Assembly (NCBI GenBank): GCA_963693365.1
Contig: CAVNZM010000016.1
Coordinates: 5,332,001 to 5,396,000, forward strand
DNA from: Amoebidium appalachense
Taxonomy: Eukaryota > Ichthyosporea
Reading direction: 5' to 3'
Length of the DNA: 64,000 nt
The notes beneath the pieces were generated by a model. The model had not been told where the DNA came from. It worked only from the letters and a program-made list of their open reading frames with translations, and ran no database searches. The first letter of the stretch is position 1; the number at the start of each line of letters is the position of its first letter. Positions 50,374 to 64,000 of this stretch are shown piece after piece. A program made the position numbers and the translations under genes.

Positions 50374-50747
50374 TCTTCCGTTTCAGTCTTGGTACGAAGA
50401 CCAGCCGTTGCAAAAAATGAATGGCTGAGCGGCAACGCCGTAGTCTGTTGCATATATGACGTCATTTTTCCTATCGAAATCGCTACATCATTGGGTCTAC
50501 ATGGATTAGACTATCTGCTACCAAATATGGTAACAAAGCCGCAGCCCCTTTACTCGTTAATTTATCGCACCGTCAAACTGCCGGCGCCCGGCCCGCTGGT
50601 CTCGCGTGTGATTACAGTGTACATGACAGTCGAAGGTTTCTCTGTTTTTGTCTTTTCTACATAGAATCATGTTTTTTTCTTCGAACCCGCTCTCACCCCC
50701 GCAGCCATGATATTTCCTCGCCATGGACGGTAGAATCGCTAATCCAA

Positions 50748-50828
50748 GATGAAAACCTCGGGTGTCACACTGTGATCTTGAAAACCTCGGGTGTATAGAG
50801 ACTCTGGATCTTGAAAACCTCGGGTGTA
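50748..50828 (+). repeat. Three short tandem copies of a GAAAACCTCGGGTGT unit
   Basis: The 15-base core starts at about 50751, 50780 and 50813 (spacing about 29 and 33). The second and third copies are preceded by GATCTT. Confidence 0.85.
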
Positions 50829-51118
50829 ACTACTCCGGATCCGGCACTCCGATGTCGCACCGTTGGCTGACTGGACCTGAACGGCATGCGCAGGTCAGAA
50901 AGTAATTTTTGTAAGCCCTAGAGCAAAAAAAAACTAGCAGGGGAAAAAAAGGAGAGCCCACGTTTTGTAATACTAATCAGAAGTGGGCAAAAATGTATAA
51001 CGTTCTGGATGCTTGGAGGTAAGAGCTTCTGATTTTCGAATTCGAATTCCTGACTACCGCCCTTCAGTACTATGTAAGTCAACGTCGTATTGAAGTTGTT
51101 GTCATGAGTCACGGACAC

Positions 51119-51123
<5 letters not shown>

Positions 51124-51180
<57 letters not shown>
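51124..51180. repeat. TA microsatellite
   Basis: About 28 TA units; the only long TA array in the window. Confidence 0.95.
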
Positions 51181-51182
<2 letters not shown>

Positions 51183-51247
51183 AACACGTACGAGTTGATT
51201 TCTCTCCTTAGAGACCAGAATATATACGATATGCGTAAACGGTTCGT

Positions 51248-51440
51248 TTTTCCTTAGGGATTTTTGAATTTGAAATGGGGGGGGGGGGGGGATCTGGAGA
51301 GTAGTAAATATCGACGTCCCCCCTGGTGGTACCCCCCTCCCCTCCCCCCTCCCCCAGGTAGCCGCAGCCTCCGGGGGGGGAGGGACCCACCTGGACGACT
51401 GGGGTGGTGGGTCCCCCCCCCCCCCCCCCCCCCCCCCTCC
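51248..51440 (-). repeat. Dispersed family B repeat, copy 3
   Basis: On the minus strand: GGGACCCACCACCCCAGTCG, CCAGGTGGGTCCCTCC, GGGGGGTACCACCAGGGGGG, ACGTCGATATTTACTACTC and ATTTCAAATTCAAAAATCCC, the same order as 40588-40856. Confidence 0.8.
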
Positions 51441-51549
51441 TCCCCTGCATGCGCGTCGGATCATGGTATTAAAGAGTCTCCGACGTTTCCACCCACCAAA
51501 GACGGTATTCGCTTTGGCCACTGATGCACATCCCCCTCCTCCCCCCACC

Positions 51550-52028
<479 letters not shown>

Positions 52029-52276
52029 GTGACACACACACACACTCTTCCCACCTGCGTTCGTGCCCCCCGGGGAGGGGAGGGGAGGGGGGGGGGAGAG
52101 GGGAGGGGGGGGGGGGGGACGGGGGGGGGAGTATGACCGTATGCCATAGCCTGAGTTGCAAGTGATCAAGGAATCCTATTAGTCAGCCTCAATGTTTACG
52201 TTTTGGCATTGTATGTAAACTGCTGCTGATTATAGTACTGTTATGTGGACAGGTTATCTGATATATTATATTATTA

Positions 52277-52410
52277 AGGGCGTGTTTGGCAGCCAAAAAT
52301 AATCGTATTCGTATTATTGTGCGAAAAGACGAATAATCGTATTTATAAAATTATTTTGAGGTATGCGTATTTAGGGGCAATAATACGATTATGGCGTGCC
52401 AAACGCGCCT
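52277..52410. mobile_element. MITE-like element with GGGCGTGTTTGGCA terminal inverted repeats, copy 1
   Basis: A 134-base A/T-rich element. The left end is AGGGCGTGTTTGGCA and the right end is TGCCAAACGCGCCT, its near-perfect complement (two differences). Flanks are TTA and ATA, which would suit a diverged 3-base target duplication of the kind used by PIF/Harbinger elements, but this is not exact. There is no coding capacity. Confidence 0.75.
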
Positions 52411-52810
52411 ATAATTATAAACACGCAAGATATGCTCGCTCGATCGCATTTACGTTTCATCAATGGAATGCTGAAAGTGTATCGATTAGATGTTTGGGCG
52501 GAGGGATGTAATTCGATAAGAATATATTTTAGTTCTTCGAAGTGCAATTAAAAGTCATATTTTGAGCGCAGTTTGCATCTTTCTATATAAATAATGTTTA
52601 TAAAAGGTACTTTTTCTACCTACTATTGTTTCTAATTTACTTCGAATGGAAAAAAAAAAGGCATTATTTGGAAAAGAACAGGTACCGATCCGGTTTCCAC
52701 ACCTCACAGCTAGAATAACCATAAATGGTTCGCGACAATATTAATGTCAAAACTGGATTGGATCGGATCGATGCAATAGAAGCTTCTTGCGCTTATGATT
52801 GGCCGAAAGT

Positions 52811-52864
52811 TATATCGTCTTTTCGAAAATCACCTCCGAAGGTGATTTTCGAAAAGACGATATA
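52811..52864. repeat. Perfect 25-bp hairpin with 4-base loop
   Basis: Arms 52811-52835 and 52840-52864 are exact complements; the loop is CCGA. The arm contains TATCGTCTTTTCGAAAATC, and the AAAAGACGATAT word also occurs inside the neighbouring MITE at 52898-52993. Confidence 0.95.
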
Positions 52865-52897
52865 CATAAAAGCGATCCCATCGTCTTTTCCCCGAGC

Positions 52898-52993
52898 GGC
52901 GTGTTTGGCACGACACAAATTCGTATTCGTGGTATTGCGCGAAAATACGAATACGATGAAAAGACGATATAACCGCGCTGCCAAACACGCCCT
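52898..52993. mobile_element. MITE-like element, copy 2, same terminal repeats
   Basis: Left end GGCGTGTTTGGCA, right end TGCCAAACACGCC, exact complements over 13 bases. The inside contains TTCGTATTCG and AAAATACGAATACG, also present in altered form in copy 1 about 500 bases away. Shorter (about 96 bases) than copy 1. Confidence 0.8.
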
Positions 52994-53015
52994 AAACTTT
53001 CACATGATGTCAGCC

Positions 53016-53016
53016 T

Positions 53017-53057
<41 letters not shown>

Positions 53058-53132
53058 CTACCCTGCTCAGGTGCACCGGTGGGTGGTGGGTTCCCCCCCC
53101 CACCCTCCCCTGCTAGCCGGAGGGGTGGGTGG

Positions 53133-53178
<46 letters not shown>

Positions 53179-53225
53179 CGTTACTACTACCCCCCTCCCC
53201 GTTTCAAAATCAAGAATCCCTTAGT
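53016..53225 (+). repeat. Dispersed family B repeat, copy 4
   Basis: G run, GACCTACCCTGCTCAGGTGC, GGTGGGTGGTGGGTTCCCC, CCGGAGGGGTGGGTGGGTCC, C run, GTTACTACTACCCCCCTCCC and GTTTCAAAATCAAGAATCCC. Word order matches copies 1 to 3. Confidence 0.8.
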
Positions 53226-54015
53226 AGCCCTTAGCCTGGCTAAATCCGCCGGTATGTACGGCCGGATTCGAATTCGAAGTGGTCACCTTAGTGACGGCGG
53301 TGTCTGTGAGAATGCATCACGTGTACGTGTACGTGTGTGTGTGTGTGTACGTGTTTATGTGTGTGTGTGTTAGTGCGCGCGCGCATGCGTGAGTGCTGCG
53401 CGGTGTGTGGTGCCCCCCGCCCCCCCTCCCCCCCCCCGCCCCTCTTGTCACAACATACTTCAGATACCCCATAGTAAGGAACCTTGGGGAAAACTTGCAG
53501 TATGACTTTATTCCTTTTTTGCCAGGCGGTGCCATGCCAAAACAACAACTCGACGAATTAATGCTCTTACAACACCACACACAGGTTGCATGTGCGAACA
53601 GTGCAATATGGCTACATATTCTTAACGGCTGGAAATTTCACTGCAATTATTCGATATTTCTAACAAACTAACAAAGTTCACAGCACTGCATTACCACATT
53701 CACGTGCACAGAATCATCATGACCTGCTATCGCTAACCCCCCCCCCCCCCCCCTTTTCTTTCAACCACCTGCACTTGCCAATTCAAGACGTTAAGGTAGC
53801 TTTCTCACAAGATTATGTACAATTATACCAGAAGCCAAACACTTTCGAAGTATAAACGCCCGTGCACACTACAGGTAAACCTAACTGCATGTGTGTGGGT
53901 GCAACCTGGGCGGGTCGAAAATATGAACATAGTGGCTACACGAACTGATATTTCCCCAACAAATCATCTCCCCCCCTCCCCCTCCCCCCCCACACACACA
54001 CCACAAACACGCACC

Positions 54016-54046
<31 letters not shown>

Positions 54047-54250
54047 AAAAAAAAAAAAGAAACAAACAAAAGGGAGCTGGTGGTGTAGCAGGTAGTAACG
54101 AATGCCTCCGATCGTGTCCAAACCTGTCCAAACCGCTACAAAAGCAATTATGGCCCAATTATGACCATAAATCACAACACCCAACAGGAAGCCATGATAT
54201 TAAAACACAACAGCCAATAGGAGGTTATGCATATGCACCTGCACACCCAA

Positions 54251-63530
<9,280 letters not shown>

Positions 63531-64000
63531 CTGTTTGGGGGGTGGGGGGGGGGGCAACAGGTTAAGATTCTGTGTATTTTTAGCAAGATTTCGTAAAGTT
63601 CTGTATTTTAGGAACAAAACGGTCTGAATTGTAACGCAAAAAATAGCATATAAAATCAAGGCGAACTTCTTAATATTAATTCAGATTCTGTATATTTCAA
63701 CTGGAGTAAACTTCTAAATGTTAGGAATAAGACGGTGTGAAAAGTAATGCAATAAACAGATTGAGCATTGAGTGAACATACGGTTACTAAAGACTTAAGA
63801 GTGTGAAGTATAAATAGATTGGACCAAACAGTCTAAATTATTAAAGAAAAGACAATCTTATATAAGAAAGAACTACACCGCAGAAAATATGAACAACCAA
63901 CACAACCAAACAGTTTAGTAATGAGTTAAACGACATTGAACGATGACCCATACTCTTCGGCTACATAACAAACAACCCTCGTAGTTCACTCACTCCCACA
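63531..64000. other. Upstream intron of the CC2D1-like gene, with a diverged tandem repeat
   Basis: A/T-rich sequence. Two segments of about 80 bases, starting AGATTCTGTGTATTTT at about 63565 and AGATTCTGTATATTTC at about 63683, share further words (TTAGGAA and ACGGT-TG-A) and are about 119 bases apart. No exon was recognised up to the window end. Confidence 0.55.

Noticed and set aside
50356-50664. Plus-strand open frame of about 100 residues
   Set aside because: Overlaps the inverted-repeat cassette and shows no domain or splice context.

Overview
This is a eukaryotic nuclear window. The genes are split by GT-AG introns with conserved phases, and the proteins are eukaryotic: a V-ATPase subunit a, a fungal/animal-type GTP cyclohydrolase I, and an SR-protein-type RRM. 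Introns and intergenic DNA are saturated with G or C homopolymers (often 20-50 bases), CA/TG, GA/CT and CCA/GGT microsatellites, and short dispersed repeats. No tRNA, rRNA, CRISPR array or bacterial-type operon was found. The gene types and dense introns suit a unicellular relative of animals and fungi, for example an ichthyosporean-like protist. That placement is inference, and other protist groups are not excluded.

Layout. 1-2.6 kb: an endonuclease/exonuclease/phosphatase-fold gene (+). 3.9-18.2 kb: a complete 24-exon V-ATPase subunit a gene (+), 852 codons plus stop. 18.2-22.6 kb: repeat-rich DNA with a degenerate non-LTR retrotransposon (+). 22.7-24.9 kb and 26.9-28.4 kb: two intronless amino-acid transporter genes (+) from different families; the first carries one frameshift in a T run. 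28.4-30.6 kb: repeats. 30.6-35.7 kb: GTP cyclohydrolase I (-) in six exons, with partial copies of its catalytic exon around it. 37.1-38.3 kb: RRM exons (-) that are phase-compatible with the cyclohydrolase exons through one candidate bridging exon at 36.4 kb. 38.6-44.5 kb: microsatellite-rich, no recognisable gene. 44.5-46.4 kb: a two-exon gene (-) for a 547-residue protein with a Rossmann-like glycine motif, family not recognised. 46.4-54.2 kb: repeats, fold-back and MITE-like elements. 54.3-63.5 kb: the 3' part of a minus-strand gene (11 exons here) encoding two tandem copies of a helical module joined by Pro/Ala-rich linkers; it resembles the C-terminal region of CC2D1/Lgd proteins. Its 5' end lies beyond the window.

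The genes do not form a pathway. V-ATPase and the two amino-acid carriers are compatible with vacuolar/lysosomal or plasma-membrane transport; cyclohydrolase I starts pteridine synthesis. The most unusual aspects are structural: microsatellites that act directly as splice sites, a dispersed repeat family bracketed by G or C runs, tandem exon copies inside the cyclohydrolase gene, a five-exon module duplicated with exon sizes and phases kept, and a possible RRM-cyclohydrolase fusion transcript.
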